Source: Persicimonas caeni (lineage in GTDB: Bacteria > Myxococcota_A > Bradymonadia > Bradymonadales > Bradymonadaceae). From it: 64,000 nucleotides of DNA. The stretch lies in NCBI RefSeq assembly GCF_006517175.1, contig NZ_CP041186.1:4987074-5051073 (forward strand), read 5' to 3'. Both the position numbers and the translations under genes were made by a program. The notes below the pieces were generated by a model. The model ran no database searches. It was not told the origin of the DNA and saw only the letters and a program-made list of their open reading frames with translations. The stretch's first letter is position 1, and the number at the start of each line of letters is the position of its first letter. Of this stretch, positions 12,292 through 21,371 are shown in pieces.

Positions 12292-12320
12292 TTGACACCA
12301 GTTATTGGGTCCGCTAGGTA
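12292..12320 (+). promoter_or_regulatory. Internal sigma70-type promoter upstream of rplE
   Basis: Perfect TTGACA (12292-12297), 17-bp spacer, TAGGTA (12315-12320), in the 176-bp gap between rplX and rplE. It would give the rplE-rpsN-rpsH-rplF part of the spc operon its own start. Confidence 0.6.
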
Positions 12321-12435
12321 AGCCCACCCTCACCGGCGGTGCGCGGCATCGTCGATTTTTTTGTGACGGGTCCGATGGCCAACATGGACCAGAAGCCGGC
12401 GGCACAGAAACCTGTCGGCAATGGAGAGTCCGAAG

Positions 12436-12987
12436 ATGTCATTTTTGCAAGAGAAGTATCAAAAGGAAGTCGTACCGGCTCTGATGGAAGAGTTCGGCTA
12501 CGAAAACCACATGACTGTGCCCGCGATCAAAAAAGTGATCGTCAACATGGGGCTCAGTGAAGCGGTTCAGAACCCGAAGGTAGTAGAAGCCGCCGTGGGC
12601 GAGCTGCGCAAGATCACCGGCCAGGAGCCGGTGGTGACCCGCGCACGCCGCTCCATTGCCGGCTTCAAGCTGCGCGAGGGCATGCCCATCGGCACGAAGG
12701 CCACCCTTCGCGGCCAGCGCATGTACGAGTTTTTGGAGCGCTTGATTTATGTGGCGCTTCCCCGAGTGCGCGACTTTAAAGGGATCAGCCCGAAATCTTT
12801 CGACGGCCACGGCAATTATACCGTTGGCGTCACCGAGCAGATCATCTTTCCGGAAATCAACTACGACGAAGTCGACAAGATTCGCGGCATGAGCATCACG
12901 GTCGTTACCTCGGCCGAAAACGATGACGAAGCCCGCAGTCTGTTGACCAAAGTCGGCATGCCCTTCCGGAAGTCGGCGGCTTCCTAA
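12436..12987 (+). CDS. rplE: 50S ribosomal protein L5
   Basis: 183 residues. L5 binds 5S rRNA and contacts P-site tRNA. Start placed at ATG 12436 ([14 protein letters not shown]), because GGAGAG lies 7 nt upstream; an in-frame ATG at 12421 is possible but would overlap that site. Motifs [20 protein letters not shown] and [12 protein letters not shown] are diagnostic. Preceded by an internal promoter. Confidence 0.96.
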   Translation: MSFLQEKYQKEVVPALMEEFGYENHMTVPAIKKVIVNMGLSEAVQNPKVVEAAVGELRKITGQEPVVTRARRSIAGFKLREGMPIGTKATLRGQRMYEFLERLIYVALPRVRDFKGISPKSFDGHGNYTVGVTEQIIFPEINYDEVDKIRGMSITVVTSAENDDEARSLLTKVGMPFRKSAAS

Positions 12988-13004
12988 CCTAAAGGAGACT
13001 AGCT

Positions 13005-13190
13005 TTGGCACGCAAAGCGCTCGAAGAAAAAGCGAAAAAGAAGAAGAAGTTTAAGGTTCGCGAGTACAACCGTTGTCCGCTGTGCGGACGCTCGCGCGCC
13101 TACCTACGCAAGTTCGACATGTGCCGGATCTGCTTCCGTTCGTTGGCCCTCCAGGGAGAGATCCCCGGTGTGGTCAAGGCAAGCTGGTAA
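13005..13190 (+). CDS. rpsN: 30S ribosomal protein S14, zinc-binding type
   Basis: 61 residues, the short C+ form (rpsZ type). Zinc ligands Cys24, Cys27, Cys40 and Cys43 (CPLC and CRIC) are all present. The start is TTG 13005 with AAAGGAG upstream. The N-terminal ~16 residues are unusually Lys-rich. Only this form is seen in the window. Confidence 0.96.
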   Translation: MARKALEEKAKKKKKFKVREYNRCPLCGRSRAYLRKFDMCRICFRSLALQGEIPGVVKASW

Positions 13191-13216
13191 AGCAAGCAGA
13201 CCCGTGTACTCGCCGC

Positions 13217-13287
13217 TTACGTGGGTTCACGTAAAAGTCGAGTCAGGCCCGCCACGAAGGTAACTTCGCCCCTTGGCCGGGGAGAAG
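13217..13287 (+). promoter_or_regulatory. Two hairpins in the rpsH leader
   Basis: TTACGTG-GGTT-CACGTAA (13217-13234) and CTTCGCCCC-TTGGCC-GGGGAGAAG (13264-13287, one internal mismatch) lie in the 133-bp gap between rpsN and rpsH. Ribosomal protein S8 represses the spc operon in enterobacteria through an RNA hairpin; whether either structure is an S8 target here is only a guess. Confidence 0.35.
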
Positions 13288-13323
13288 CGTGCCTGCGGGA
13301 ACCAATTCGTCAGAGAGGAGACA

Positions 13324-13725
13324 ATGGCCAACACCAACGATCCGATTTCGGATTTCCTTACCCGTATTCGAAACGCCCAGATTGCCCACCACGCAAGCGT
13401 CTCGATCCCTGGTAGCAAGCTGAAGCGTTCCTTGGCAGAGATCTTGGAGCGCTACGGTTACGTCGCCGCGACTTCGTGGCGTGATGAGGGACCGCAGGGC
13501 TTCCTCGACATCGAACTGAAGTACGATGACGAGGACAAGCCGATGATCACGTCGCTCAAGCGCGCCAGCCGTCCTTCGCGTCGGCGTTACGTCAAGGTCG
13601 ACGAGATCCCCAAGGTCCTCAACGGCTTGGGTATCGCCATTTTGTCGACATCCAAAGGTTTGCTCACCGACAAAGAGGCTCGCGCAGCCAACGTCGGTGG
13701 CGAACTTCTTTGCGAGGTTTACTGA
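13324..13725 (+). CDS. rpsH: 30S ribosomal protein S8
   Basis: 133 residues. S8 is a primary 16S-binding protein and the usual translational repressor of the spc operon. The start ATG 13324 (MANTNDPISDFLTRIRNA) has GAGAGGAG just upstream. Motifs: SIPGSKLKRSLAEIL, KRASRPSRRRYV and the C-terminal GGELLCEVY. 24 bp before rplF. Confidence 0.97.
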   Translation: MANTNDPISDFLTRIRNAQIAHHASVSIPGSKLKRSLAEILERYGYVAATSWRDEGPQGFLDIELKYDDEDKPMITSLKRASRPSRRRYVKVDEIPKVLNGLGIAILSTSKGLLTDKEARAANVGGELLCEVY

Positions 13726-13749
13726 GCATTCGCTCCAGGGAGGTTTGTA

Positions 13750-14289
13750 ATGAGTCGCGTTGGAAAACGACCGATTGAAATTCCAGACGGCGTCGACATC
13801 AAGATCGACGGTCAAACCGTCACCGCCAAAGGCCCCAACGGCGAGCTGAGCCGCGACGTCTCCGATGTCGTGAGCATCGAGATCACCGACGGCGAGCTGA
13901 TCGTCAGCCGCCCCGGTGAGTCGCGTCAAGCGCGCAGCCACCAGGGCCTGGTGCGCAGCCTGTTGGCCAACATGGTCGACGGGGTGTCCAAAGGCTTCAC
14001 CCGTGAGCTCGAGATTCACGGCGTCGGCTATCGTGCCGAGCAGCACGGTCAGTATATTCGTTTTGATCTGGGCTTCAGCCACCCGGTCCTGTTCGAACTT
14101 CCCGAGCAGATCGAAGTGGCAATCGAGCGCCAGACGCAGCTGAAGTTGACCAGCCCCGACAAAGAGCTTCTGGGACAGGTGGCCGCCAAGATTCGTGGTC
14201 TGCGTCCGCCGGAGCCGTACAAGGGCAAAGGGATTCGCTACAAAGACGAGCGAATCATCCGGAAGGTCGGTAAGGCTGGAGCTGCTTAA
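13750..14289 (+). CDS. rplF: 50S ribosomal protein L6
   Basis: 179 residues. L6 lies near the factor-binding site. Starts [15 protein letters not shown]; the C-terminal block [14 protein letters not shown] is diagnostic. ATG 13750 with AGGGAGG upstream. Followed by rplR after 73 bp. Confidence 0.97.
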   Translation: MSRVGKRPIEIPDGVDIKIDGQTVTAKGPNGELSRDVSDVVSIEITDGELIVSRPGESRQARSHQGLVRSLLANMVDGVSKGFTRELEIHGVGYRAEQHGQYIRFDLGFSHPVLFELPEQIEVAIERQTQLKLTSPDKELLGQVAAKIRGLRPPEPYKGKGIRYKDERIIRKVGKAGAA

Positions 14290-14362
14290 GGATGATGGCT
14301 GGCCCGTGTCGGCGCTGTTTGGCAGCGTCGGCGCGGCCGCCGCGAAATGGCAGAGGATAGCA

Positions 14363-14731
14363 ATGCTTAAGAAACGTGAATTGAAGAGCAAGCGGCAGCG
14401 CCGCAAGCGCAGCATCCGAAAGAAGATTTTGGGCACGCCCAATCGCCCGCGCCTTTCGGTGTACCGCTCCAACAAGCACATTTATGCGCAGGTGATCGAC
14501 GACATCAATGGCCACACAGTGGCCAGCGCCTCCACGGTAGATAAGGAGATGCGTGACGATGTCGCCGACCTGGAAAAAGAAGAGCAGGCTCGTCAGATCG
14601 GCAAACGATTGGCCGAGCGAGTCAAAGAGAAAGGAATTGAAAAAGTCGTCTTCGACCGAAACGGCTTCATCTATCATGGCCGCGTCGCGGCCGTGGCGGA
14701 CGGAGCGCGCGAAGGCGGGCTTGAATTCTAA
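14363..14731 (+). CDS. rplR: 50S ribosomal protein L18
   Basis: 122 residues. L18 binds 5S rRNA with L5 and L25. The start is ATG 14363 ([20 protein letters not shown]); a longer in-frame reading overlaps rplF and lacks homology. Motifs: [20 protein letters not shown] and the end [20 protein letters not shown]. Confidence 0.96.
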   Translation: MLKKRELKSKRQRRKRSIRKKILGTPNRPRLSVYRSNKHIYAQVIDDINGHTVASASTVDKEMRDDVADLEKEEQARQIGKRLAERVKEKGIEKVVFDRNGFIYHGRVAAVADGAREGGLEF

Positions 14732-14742
14732 AGGGAGTCACT

Positions 14743-15249
14743 GTGGCTTACGGAAGAAGAAGAGACGACAATAATCTTGTCGACAACGTCATCGACATCA
14801 ACCGCGTCTCGAAGGTCGTCAAAGGCGGCCGTCGGTTCAGCTTTGGTGCGCTGGTGGTCGTGGGTGATACCGACGGAAAAGTCGGCGTCGGCCACGGCAA
14901 GGCCAACGAGGTTCCCTCGGCGATTCGCAAGGGAAACCAGGCGGCACAAAAGGCAATGATCGACGTGCCGTTGGTCGAAGGCGGTACGATTCCGTACGCG
15001 GTCATCGGCCAGCACAACTCGGGCCGGGTGCTGTTGAAGCCCGCCAGCCCGGGTACCGGCGTGATCGCCGGCGGTGCGGTGCGTGCGATTCTCGAGGCGG
15101 CCGGGGTGCAGAACATCCTGACCAAGAGCTTGGGGTCGAATAACCCGCACAACGTCGTCGGTGCGACTATGGACGCGCTCAGGCAGCTGCGCCACCCCGA
15201 CGAGTATCGTCGGCGCTTGGGTCAGCCCCTGGACGAAGAACAAGAGTAA
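14743..15249 (+). CDS. rpsE: 30S ribosomal protein S5
   Basis: 168 residues. S5 shapes the mRNA entry site with S3 and S4 and affects accuracy. GTG start at 14743 with AAGGGAG upstream, 11 bp after rplR. Motifs: [32 protein letters not shown] and [14 protein letters not shown]. Confidence 0.97.
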   Translation: MAYGRRRDDNNLVDNVIDINRVSKVVKGGRRFSFGALVVVGDTDGKVGVGHGKANEVPSAIRKGNQAAQKAMIDVPLVEGGTIPYAVIGQHNSGRVLLKPASPGTGVIAGGAVRAILEAAGVQNILTKSLGSNNPHNVVGATMDALRQLRHPDEYRRRLGQPLDEEQE

Positions 15250-15339
15250 GTGCGTCAGCCTCGCCGTGGCGGGGCGCGCCGATGAGTGCGAATGGTCTTC
15301 GGCCCTATGGTCGGAGACTCGAGCACGGGATGAATTATA

Positions 15340-15525
15340 ATGGCACAGTTGAAAGTAGAACTGCTGCGCAGCCTCTCGGGCCGCACGCAGTCGCAGCGTC
15401 AGACTGCCAAGGGCCTGGGGCTTCGCAAGAGGCACCAAACCGTAATTGTAGACGACACGGCCGCCAATCGCGGGATGATCAACAAGATCTCGCATATGGT
15501 CAGTGTCGAAGAACTAGAGGAGTGA
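15340..15525 (+). CDS. rpmD: 50S ribosomal protein L30
   Basis: 61 residues. Sequence [16 protein letters not shown], then [20 protein letters not shown] and [11 protein letters not shown], is typical. L30 is dispensable in some lineages but kept here. Only 3 bp separate it from rplO. Confidence 0.96.
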   Translation: MAQLKVELLRSLSGRTQSQRQTAKGLGLRKRHQTVIVDDTAANRGMINKISHMVSVEELEE

Positions 15526-15528
15526 CCA

Positions 15529-15972
15529 ATGGATCTGAGCGAACTCAAGCCGCCCCAAGGCGCCCGTCACAAAGACAAGCGCGTCGGTCGCGGAACAGGT
15601 AGCACGCTCGGCAAGACGAGTGGTCGCGGTCAGAAAGGTCAGAAATCCCGCAGCGGTGGCAATGTGCACCCGCGTTTCGAGGGTGGCCAGATGCCGCTGT
15701 TCCGCCGTCTTCCCAAACAGGGATTCCGCAATTGGAATGCGAAGCGGGTGGCTGTCGTTAACGTGCGGGCCCTCGACCGAGTCTTCGAAGACGGCGCGAC
15801 CGTCGATCTGGAGACGCTGAGCGAGCAGGGCCTCATCAAAGGACAATTCGACGAAGTCAAAATCCTCGGTGACGGCGAATTGACAAAAGCGCTGACCGTC
15901 AAGGCGCACAAGTTCAGTTCGTCGGCTCGCCAGAAGATCGAGTCTGCCGGGGGCACCGCAGAGGGCGTCTAA
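15529..15972 (+). CDS. rplO: 50S ribosomal protein L15
   Basis: 147 residues. L15 is a late-assembly 50S protein. Motifs: [44 protein letters not shown]. The stop is directly followed (1 bp) by the secY GTG, so secY is likely coupled to it. Confidence 0.97.
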   Translation: MDLSELKPPQGARHKDKRVGRGTGSTLGKTSGRGQKGQKSRSGGNVHPRFEGGQMPLFRRLPKQGFRNWNAKRVAVVNVRALDRVFEDGATVDLETLSEQGLIKGQFDEVKILGDGELTKALTVKAHKFSSSARQKIESAGGTAEGV

Positions 15973-15973
15973 C

Positions 15974-17341
15974 GTGGCTACAAAGTTCTCCGATATTACG
16001 AAGGTTCCCGAACTCCGACGACGGATCCTGTTTACGCTGGGCGTACTCGCCCTGTACCGGGTCGGTGTGTTTATCACCGTCCCGGGCGTCAATAGAGCCG
16101 CCATGTCCCAAATTGTGGGCGGAGCAGGCGGGGGCTTTCTCGGGCTGGTTAACCTGTTTACCGGAGGTGCCATCGAACTGATGAGCATCTTCGCGCTGGG
16201 TATCATGCCCTACATCTCCGCCTCCATCATCTTGCAGCTGATGACGGTGGTCGTTCCGGCTATCGAACGGCTCAAGAAGGAGGGGCAACAGGGCCAGAAG
16301 AAGATTACGCAGTATACGCGTTACGGCACGGTCCTGCTGGGCGTGATCCAGGGTTTCGGCATCTCGCTGTATCTGGAGAACCTCAACGACACCAACCCCG
16401 AGCTCGGCCTTTTGCTCGAGCCGGGGTGGGGCTTCCGACTGCTGACGTGTCTGACGTTGACCGCAGGCACCGTCTTTGTGATGTGGCTCGGTGAGCAGAT
16501 TACCGAGCGAGGAATCGGTAACGGTATCTCCCTGATCATTACGGGAAGTATCATTGCCTCGTTCCCGACCACGATCATTCAGACGTACTCGCAGTTTGAG
16601 ACCGGAGCGATCTCTACGTTTACGATCATCGCCATCCTGGTGATCGCGTTGGTGGTGACTGGGTTCATCACCTTCATGGAGACCGCGCAGCGGCGCATTC
16701 CGCTGCAGTACGCCAAGCGTATGGTCGGTAGGCGCATCTATGGTGGTCAAACCCACCACTTGCCGCTGAAGGTCAATATGGCCGGGGTTATCCCGCCGAT
16801 CTTCGCCGTCTCGATCATGATGTTCCCGACGACCATCGCCAGTTACTTCCAGGATCACGCGATCGGGCAGTGGATTCAGACGGTGCTGGTGCCAGGCGAC
16901 TGGCGCTATAACCTGCTGTACTCGGCGATGATCATCTTCTTCTGCTTCTTTTACACGGCGGTCCAGGTCAACCCGGTCGACATCGCCGACAACCTCAAGA
17001 AGTCGGGAGCCTTCGTGCCTGGGATTCGTCCCGGCAAGAAGACTGCCGAGTACATCGATGATGTGCTCAGCCGCTTGACGATGGCCGGTTCGGTCTACCT
17101 GGCTGCCGTGTGTGTGATGCCCTTTTTCCTTCAGGATCAATTGGGCGTGAACTTTCACTTCGGTGGCATCAGTTTGGTGATTGCAGTCAGCGTCTCGCTC
17201 GACACGGTCACCCAGATCGAGAACCATCTCATCACGCGGCACTACGACGAGTTCGGCTCCGGCAGGCAGCGCACCACCCCCAACGGTCAAACCGGTGGTG
17301 GAGGTGGCGGCATCAAGGGCCGCGATCGAACCGATACGTAG
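15974..17341 (+). CDS. secY: Protein translocase subunit SecY
   Basis: 455 residues, an inner-membrane protein with ten transmembrane segments that forms the Sec channel with SecE and SecG. GTG start one base after rplO. N-terminal VPELRRRILFTLGVLALYRV begins TM1; the plug region follows (GGAIELMSIFALGIMPYISA), and QTHHLPLKVNMAGVIPPIFA marks the mid-protein cytoplasmic loop and TM7. The C-terminus is a Gly-rich tail (GQTGGGGGGIKGRD) after the conserved RHYDEF, a little longer than in E. coli. A terminator follows. Confidence 0.97.
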   Translation: MATKFSDITKVPELRRRILFTLGVLALYRVGVFITVPGVNRAAMSQIVGGAGGGFLGLVNLFTGGAIELMSIFALGIMPYISASIILQLMTVVVPAIERLKKEGQQGQKKITQYTRYGTVLLGVIQGFGISLYLENLNDTNPELGLLLEPGWGFRLLTCLTLTAGTVFVMWLGEQITERGIGNGISLIITGSIIASFPTTIIQTYSQFETGAISTFTIIAILVIALVVTGFITFMETAQRRIPLQYAKRMVGRRIYGGQTHHLPLKVNMAGVIPPIFAVSIMMFPTTIASYFQDHAIGQWIQTVLVPGDWRYNLLYSAMIIFFCFFYTAVQVNPVDIADNLKKSGAFVPGIRPGKKTAEYIDDVLSRLTMAGSVYLAAVCVMPFFLQDQLGVNFHFGGISLVIAVSVSLDTVTQIENHLITRHYDEFGSGRQRTTPNGQTGGGGGGIKGRDRTDT

Positions 17342-17385
17342 CCGAAGCCACGCGCCGGTTGGCCGGTGCAGGCTGAGAGACAAGA

Positions 17386-17428
17386 GCGGTAAACCGGTCT
17401 CGTTTACGGGCCGGTTTGCTGCGTTTTT
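17386..17428 (+). terminator. Intrinsic terminator between secY and adk
   Basis: GCGGTAAACCGG (17386-17397) pairs with CCGGTTTGCTGC (17411-17422) over 12 positions with two G-U pairs; a GTTTTT tract follows. It ends only 20 nt before the adk ATG, so adk expression would depend on read-through or on the leader RNA structure. Confidence 0.65.
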
Positions 17429-17448
17429 GAAATGCGACGGATTGAGAT

Positions 17449-18090
17449 ATGGCCAAGACGAAATTGATGATGTTGGGACCTCCTGGTGCCGGCAAAGGTA
17501 CTCAGGCGCAACAGTTGGCGGAAAAGTTCGACATTCCCCAGATCTCCACCGGAGATATGCTGCGAAGCGCGCGGCGAAAGGGGACCGAGTTGGGCAAAGA
17601 GGCCGCCAAGTTCATGGACGCCGGCGAACTCGTGCCCGACGAAGTGGTCATCAGGATCGTCAAGGAGCGATTGAGCGAGCCGGATGCCGAGGGCGGTTTT
17701 ATCCTAGACGGATTCCCGCGCACGGTCGGCCAGGCCGAAGCTCTCGACGAGATGGGTGTCGAACTCGAGGCCGTGCTTAACATCGAGGTCAGCGAAGAGG
17801 AGGTCGTGCGACGATTGGGCGGGCGGCTGAGCTGCCCGAACTGCGGCGCGACCTTCCACGAAGAGTTCAAGCCGCCCACTGAAGAGGGCGTGTGTGACGA
17901 GTGCGGCAGCGATTTGGTCAAGCGCCCCGACGATCGCCCGGAGGCGATTCGAGAGCGGCTCAAGGCCTACCATGCTAAGACCGCACCGCTGGTCGACTAT
18001 TATCGCGACCAAGGCGTGTTGATCGACGTCGACGGAGAGGGAACTCCCGACGAGGTCTACGGGCGCGCCGAGGCGGCGATCAGCGACTGA
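17449..18090 (+). CDS. adk: Adenylate kinase, zinc-LID type
   Basis: 213 residues; interconverts ATP + AMP with 2 ADP. The P-loop is GPPGAGKGT (residues 10-18); DGFPRT carries the AMP-site Arg. The LID has a zinc ribbon, Cys129/132 and Cys149/152 (CPNC, CDEC), and is of the long form. It lies between secY and infA as in many spc operons, but map, the usual neighbour, is absent. Confidence 0.97.
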   Translation: MAKTKLMMLGPPGAGKGTQAQQLAEKFDIPQISTGDMLRSARRKGTELGKEAAKFMDAGELVPDEVVIRIVKERLSEPDAEGGFILDGFPRTVGQAEALDEMGVELEAVLNIEVSEEEVVRRLGGRLSCPNCGATFHEEFKPPTEEGVCDECGSDLVKRPDDRPEAIRERLKAYHAKTAPLVDYYRDQGVLIDVDGEGTPDEVYGRAEAAISD

Positions 18091-18095
18091 TCAGG

Positions 18096-18116
18096 CGATC
18101 GCCGCAGAGGCGATCG
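18096..18116. repeat. Hairpin after adk
   Basis: CGATCGCC (18096-18103) and GGCGATCG (18109-18116) form an 8-bp stem with a 5-nt loop directly after the adk stop. No T-tract follows, so termination would need another mechanism. Confidence 0.4.
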
Positions 18117-18208
18117 GCGAAGGCGACCTGGCGGAGGACGCGATCCCGCCAATGAGGGCGTCTGGAGAGGGGTTGGCTTTCCGAAAACGGGAAGAAACCC
18201 TCTTGGGC

Positions 18209-18237
18209 TTGACTTTGTCGGCCCGAATATGTATGTA
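18209..18237 (+). promoter_or_regulatory. sigma70-type promoter for infA
   Basis: TTGACT (18209-18214), 17-bp spacer, TATGTA (18232-18237), 79 bp before infA in a 225-bp gap. It would start an infA-rpmJ-rpsM-rpsK-rpoA-rplQ transcript. Confidence 0.6.
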
Positions 18238-18315
18238 ACGCCCCCTTCCCGGGAACCTTGTTCTCGAGTGGGGAACAAACGAAACATCGCATCAATCACA
18301 TCGGGTGAGCGATAG

Positions 18316-18534
18316 ATGGCTAAAGAAGAAGCAATTGAGGTCGAAGGTACAGTGGTCGAGCCGCTGCCCAATGCCATGTTCCGTGTGGAACTGGAAAATG
18401 GGCACACCGTGCTCGCTCACATCTCCGGGAAGATGAGGATGCACTACATCAAGATCCTCCCCGGGGACACCGTGACGGTAGAACTGTCTCCGTACGATTT
18501 GACGCGCGGACGCATTGTCTATCGCCAGAAGTGA
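18316..18534 (+). CDS. infA: Translation initiation factor IF-1
   Basis: 72 residues; binds the A site of the 30S subunit during initiation. [20 protein letters not shown], the S1-like core [19 protein letters not shown] and the end [10 protein letters not shown] match the family. Its own promoter lies upstream. Confidence 0.97.
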   Translation: MAKEEAIEVEGTVVEPLPNAMFRVELENGHTVLAHISGKMRMHYIKILPGDTVTVELSPYDLTRGRIVYRQK

Positions 18535-18611
18535 CCTGCACGATAATCGAAGCTTTCAGATACAACGCCTGCCCGGGCCCGACGGCTCGGTGTGGGCAGT
18601 GAGGTGAGAAA

Positions 18612-18725
18612 ATGAAAGTCCGTCCGTCTGTCAAAAAGATCTGCGACAAGTGCAAGATCATTCGCCGCAAAGGCGTGGTCCGGGTCATCTGTGAGAACCC
18701 TCGCCACAAGCAGCGCCAGGGTTAA
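18612..18725 (+). CDS. rpmJ: 50S ribosomal protein L36
   Basis: 37 residues, [20 protein letters not shown] onward, ending [10 protein letters not shown]. The zinc ligands C-x2-C, Cys27 and His32 are present (C+ form). GAGGTGAG precedes the ATG. It lies between infA and rpsM as in most alpha operons. Confidence 0.97.
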   Translation: MKVRPSVKKICDKCKIIRRKGVVRVICENPRHKQRQG

Positions 18726-18803
18726 GCCCCGGGCACGACGAAACTGAGGCGGCGGTCGACGCACATGTCGGCTTACGCATAATTGAGAATTAGGAGTCTT
18801 ACC

Positions 18804-19172
18804 GTGGCACGCATCGCTGGTGTCGACTTGCCGCGCCGGAAGCGGCTCGAAATCGCTCTGACTTATATCTACGGCGTGGGGCATTCCCGCGCGAAAGAGA
18901 TCGCCGAAAAAGCGGGGATCGACGGAGCGACCAAAGTTCAAGAGTTGACCGAGGAGGAGGTTCGCTCCATCCGTACGGTCATCGACAACGACTACAAGGT
19001 CGAAGGTGACCTGCGTCGTGAGGTGCAGATGAACATCAAGCGCCTCAAGGACCTGGGTTGCTATCGCGGCCTGCGTCATCGCAAAGGCCTGCCGGTGCGC
19101 GGCCAGCGCACTCGCACCAACGCGCGTACCCGTCGTGGTCCGCGTCGTGCGATGATTCGCAAGCGCCGATAA
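18804..19172 (+). CDS. rpsM: 30S ribosomal protein S13
   Basis: 122 residues. S13 is in the 30S head and touches P-site tRNA and S19. The start is GTG 18804 ([14 protein letters not shown]), with TAGGAG at 18791-18796; the TTG at 18783 would include that site. The [20 protein letters not shown] block is diagnostic. Confidence 0.97.
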   Translation: MARIAGVDLPRRKRLEIALTYIYGVGHSRAKEIAEKAGIDGATKVQELTEEEVRSIRTVIDNDYKVEGDLRREVQMNIKRLKDLGCYRGLRHRKGLPVRGQRTRTNARTRRGPRRAMIRKRR

Positions 19173-19315
19173 ACGGCGGCGAGTCGAAAAGAGAAGTTAC
19201 ACGAAGAGATTCGTACAAAATATCAGTCGGTTCGCCCGGGCCGGCGCGCACCCTGGAGGCCAAGATGGTGTCCAGGCAGTGGCGTGCTGGCTGAGTGCGA
19301 ACGAACGGAGAGAGA

Positions 19316-19711
19316 ATGGCCAAGGGCAAGGGAAAACGAGGAAAGCGCAAAGCCCGCCGCACCGTGCAGGTGGGAGTGGCGCATATCCAGGCGACGTTCA
19401 ACAACACGATCGTGACCATCACTGACACCAACGGCAACGCGTTGTCGTGGTCGAGCGCCGGCGCACGTGGCTTCAAAGGCTCGCGTAAGTCGACGCCGTA
19501 CGCCGCTGGCGTGGCCGCCGAAGACGCTGCCAGAAAGGCCCAGGACGAGTACGGCCTCAAGAAAGTGTCGGTCAATCTGAAGGGACCGGGTACCGGCCGT
19601 GAGTCGGCGCTTCGTTCGCTTCAGTCGGCGGGTCTGAAAATCACGAAGATCCGTGACGTCACGCCCCTGCCTCACAACGGATGCCGCCCGCCCAAGCGTC
19701 GGCGCGTCTGA
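19316..19711 (+). CDS. rpsK: 30S ribosomal protein S11
   Basis: 131 residues. S11 lies on the 30S platform near the mRNA exit. The start ATG 19316 ([12 protein letters not shown]) follows GGAGAGAG. Motifs: [16 protein letters not shown] and the end [15 protein letters not shown]. rpsD should follow, but the next gene is rpoA 107 bp on. Confidence 0.97.
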   Translation: MAKGKGKRGKRKARRTVQVGVAHIQATFNNTIVTITDTNGNALSWSSAGARGFKGSRKSTPYAAGVAAEDAARKAQDEYGLKKVSVNLKGPGTGRESALRSLQSAGLKITKIRDVTPLPHNGCRPPKRRRV

Positions 19712-19743
19712 GCTGAGCCTGTAGAGAAATTTAATCGATTGAA

Positions 19744-19784
19744 CCTCGGTGCTGCGCGCTCATGGAAGCGCGCCGGCGCCGAGG
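19744..19784 (+). promoter_or_regulatory. GC-rich hairpin in the rpoA leader, where rpsD is missing
   Basis: CCTCGG...GCGCGCT (19744-19760) faces AGCGCGC...CCGAGG (19767-19784) around a short loop with small mismatches. No T-tract follows. It fills the 107-bp rpsK-rpoA gap and might tune rpoA translation or mark the site where rpsD was lost. Confidence 0.4.
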
Positions 19785-19818
19785 CTTACCTTAAGTACGT
19801 GGTGCGGAGGCAAATTCC

Positions 19819-20823
19819 ATGTTTCACCGAAACTGGCGAGACCTGATCAAGCCTCGCGAGGTGTCCATCGACCAGCGCTCCAAGAGCGAGACGTATGCGA
19901 AGTTCGTATGCGAGCCGCTCGAACGAGGCTACGGAATCACGGTCGGCAATGCACTTCGGCGAATTCTGTTGAGTAGCATCGTCGGTTCGGCGGTGACGAA
20001 GGTCAAGATTGAGGGTGCGCTGCACGAGTTTACCAGCCTGCCCGAGATCAAAGAGGACGTGGCCGACATCATCCTGAACCTCAAGGAGCTTCGCCTGAGT
20101 CTGAACACCGATGAGGCCCAGACCGTCGAGATCGACGTCGAGGGTCCCAAGGTGGTCACCGGTGAGGATGTCGCTGGTAGCGGCAACGTGAACGTGCTCA
20201 ACCCCGACCACGTGATCGCGACTGTCTCCGAAGGCGGACGGCTGCAAATGCAGCTTACCGTCGATCACGGCCGTGGCTACGTGCCCGCCGAGGAGAACAA
20301 GGATGAGGACGACCCGATTGGGACCATCCCGATCGACAGTCTCTTCAGCCCGATTCGCAAGGTCAACTACAAGATCACCAACGCGCGTGTCGGTCAGCGT
20401 ACCGACTACGACAAGCTGACGCTCGAAGTGTGGACCGACGGCTCGGTGCACCCGGAGGACGCGGTTGCCTACGGCGCCAAAATCCTCAAAGAGCAGGTGA
20501 CCATTTTCATCAACTTCGACGAGACCGTCGAGCCGGATCTTCCCGAAGAGGAAGAAGAGCCAGAGTTCAACGAGAATCTGCTCAAGCCGATCGACGAACT
20601 CGAGTTGTCGGTGCGAAGCTTCAACTGCCTCCAGAGTGCAGGTATCAAGTATGTCGGTGACTTGGTCCAAAAGACCGAGGCCGAGATGCTGAAGACCAAG
20701 AACTTCGGGCGCAAGTCCCTTAAAGAAATCAAAGAATTGCTCGCTGAGATGGATCTCGAGCTCGGAACGGACCTGGAAAACTGGCCGCCGAAAGATCTCG
20801 AGAAGAAGTCCGCAGAGGGCTAA
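19819..20823 (+). CDS. rpoA: RNA polymerase subunit alpha
   Basis: 334 residues; the assembly platform of RNA polymerase. N-terminal domain: [21 protein letters not shown]-terminal domain contains [20 protein letters not shown] and [18 protein letters not shown], which binds UP elements and activators. An acidic linker ([10 protein letters not shown]) joins them. GCGGAGG precedes the ATG. 24 bp before rplQ. Confidence 0.98.
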   Translation: MFHRNWRDLIKPREVSIDQRSKSETYAKFVCEPLERGYGITVGNALRRILLSSIVGSAVTKVKIEGALHEFTSLPEIKEDVADIILNLKELRLSLNTDEAQTVEIDVEGPKVVTGEDVAGSGNVNVLNPDHVIATVSEGGRLQMQLTVDHGRGYVPAEENKDEDDPIGTIPIDSLFSPIRKVNYKITNARVGQRTDYDKLTLEVWTDGSVHPEDAVAYGAKILKEQVTIFINFDETVEPDLPEEEEEPEFNENLLKPIDELELSVRSFNCLQSAGIKYVGDLVQKTEAEMLKTKNFGRKSLKEIKELLAEMDLELGTDLENWPPKDLEKKSAEG

Positions 20824-20847
20824 GCTAGTTTGGAAGGATAAAGAGCC

Positions 20848-21300
20848 ATGCGACATCGCAAAAGAGGACGAAAGCTCGGCAGAGACGCGGCCCACCGCAA
20901 AGCCACTCTGCAGAACCTGGCCAAGAGCTTGGTTCACTACGAGATGATTCAAACGACCGACGCGAAGGCCAAAGAGCTTCGCAAGCTTGCCGACCGGCTG
21001 ATCACGCTGGGTAAAGACGGCACCTTGCACGCTCGCCGTCAGGCCCTGGCGGTGCTCCAAGACAAGGAGCTCGTGGGCAAGGTCTTCGACGACCTCGCTC
21101 AGCGCGAGGAGATTGCCGGACGTCAAGGCGGTTACTCCCGCATCATCAAGGTCGGCAACCGAAACGGCGACAACGCCCCGATCTCGCGCATCTCGTGGGT
21201 CGGAGCTACGCTGGAAAGCACCGAAGATCTGCGCTACCCGGCGCACATCCGTGAGCTCATCGAGACCGAAGAGGTCGTCGAAGAGGGCGAGGAAGAATAA
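20848..21300 (+). CDS. rplQ: 50S ribosomal protein L17
   Basis: 150 residues. MRHRKRGRKLGRDAAHRKAT and RKLADRLITLGKDGTLHARR are diagnostic. It is longer than the ~127 residues of E. coli, with an acidic C-terminal tail ETEEVVEEGEEE. Last gene of the superoperon; a strong terminator follows. Confidence 0.97.
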   Translation: MRHRKRGRKLGRDAAHRKATLQNLAKSLVHYEMIQTTDAKAKELRKLADRLITLGKDGTLHARRQALAVLQDKELVGKVFDDLAQREEIAGRQGGYSRIIKVGNRNGDNAPISRISWVGATLESTEDLRYPAHIRELIETEEVVEEGEEE

Positions 21301-21325
21301 TCTCGCCACCAGAACGATTTGGAAG

Positions 21326-21359
21326 ACGCCCCGGCTATGAACTAGTCGGGGCGTTTTTT
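21326..21359 (+). terminator. Intrinsic terminator of the ribosomal superoperon
   Basis: ACGCCCCG (21326-21333) and CGGGGCGT (21347-21354) with a 13-nt loop, followed by a T6 tract (21354-21359). Directly after rplQ. Confidence 0.9.
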
Positions 21360-21371
21360 GTTTCGACAAAC

